A stretch of DNA of 64,000 bases from the NCBI GenBank assembly GCA_020091685.1, contig CM034605.1, forward strand, positions 12,930,635 through 12,994,634. The letters run 5' to 3'. The notes beneath the pieces were generated by a model. It searched no databases. It was given only the letters and a program-made list of their open reading frames with translations, and was not told the DNA's origin. Of the stretch, positions 63,715-64,000 are shown in pieces; position 1 is the stretch's first letter, and every line of letters starts with the position of its first letter. The stretch comes from Lutjanus erythropterus (taxonomy: Eukaryota; Chordata; Actinopteri; Lutjaniformes; Lutjanidae). The translations under genes and the position numbers were made by a program.

Positions 63715-63990
63715 AACATACAGACAGCAGCTAGCCTAGCTTAGCATAAAGACTGGAAAACGGGGAAACCCTTAGTATGGATCTGCCGAAATACACCAAA
63801 ATCTGCTTGCTAGTATGTCTCAAACTTAATAACTAACATGATAATATATATTTGTTTATTCTGTATAAAAACTTAATTTTTAAAAAATATTTTTTGCTGT
63901 TTTACAGGAGGCTGCTGCGCTACTTCTCGGCTGAGAAGACTCAAGGAAGCTACTGCTTCTAGCTAAGAAACAATGTGGCACATCATCCCC
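63715..63990. repeat. Dispersed repeat family D, copy 2 (partial)
   Basis: It starts with CAGCAGCTAGCCTAGCTTAG then CATAAAGACTGGAAAACGGG, as at 32300. It runs almost to the window end. Confidence 0.55.
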
Positions 63991-64000
63991 CTTAAAATGG

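Larger units (their letters stand above)
50098..64000 (-). other. evl: evl intron 1 and possibly upstream region
   Basis: About 13.9 kb with no exon I can support. The expected first coding exon is only ATG-AG after a 5'-UTR, so it cannot be told from chance. The stretch holds dispersed repeats, a diverged tandem array (61914-62590), and simple repeats at 54592 and 63144. Parts without listed repeats (50200-52600, 53200-54500, 55200-56900, 59200-61600) show nothing I can name. Confidence 0.6.

Overview
This window is vertebrate nuclear DNA, almost certainly from a teleost and probably a spiny-rayed (percomorph) fish. The evidence is compact vertebrate genes with GT-AG introns, 3'-UTRs with AATAAA signals, CA/GT microsatellites, and many short non-autonomous DNA transposons of the hAT, Tc1 and pogo types seen in fish. 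There is no bacterial operon structure, CRISPR array or tRNA gene that I can see.

Layout: (1) 566-4620, plus strand: the last six coding exons of tpp1 (tripeptidyl peptidase 1, lysosomal serine protease of family S53). (2) 8829-13802, minus strand: complete five-exon yy1 (zinc-finger factor YY1), tail to tail with tpp1. Its intron 1 carries a dense cluster of YY1-type sites and its promoter a TCTCGCGAGA palindrome. (3) 16920-25131, plus strand: complete three-exon degs2 (sphingolipid delta-4 desaturase/C4-hydroxylase), head to head with yy1. (4) 30840-50097, minus strand: evl (Ena/VASP-like actin regulator), coding exons 2-14, tail to tail with degs2. The tiny first coding exon was not found. 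From 50098 to the window end is mostly evl intron 1 or upstream sequence.

The order and orientation evl-degs2-yy1 matches human 14q32.2, so this is an old conserved block. In human, TPP1 lies on another chromosome, so tpp1 next to yy1 is a difference from the human map. The genes are not a functional pathway. They are a lysosomal protease, a transcription factor, an ER lipid enzyme and a cytoskeletal adaptor.

The most interesting item is evl exon 6 (37262-38203). It is a 942-nt, phase 1-1 cassette encoding 314 residues rich in Pro, Gln and Ser, with three PPxY motifs and an SPKK motif. A long polypyrimidine tract precedes it. Skipping it restores a protein that lines up closely with ordinary mammalian EVL. 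Second is the apparent autoregulatory YY1-site cluster in yy1 intron 1. The rest of the non-coding DNA is a patchwork of fold-back repeat families, several of them nested.
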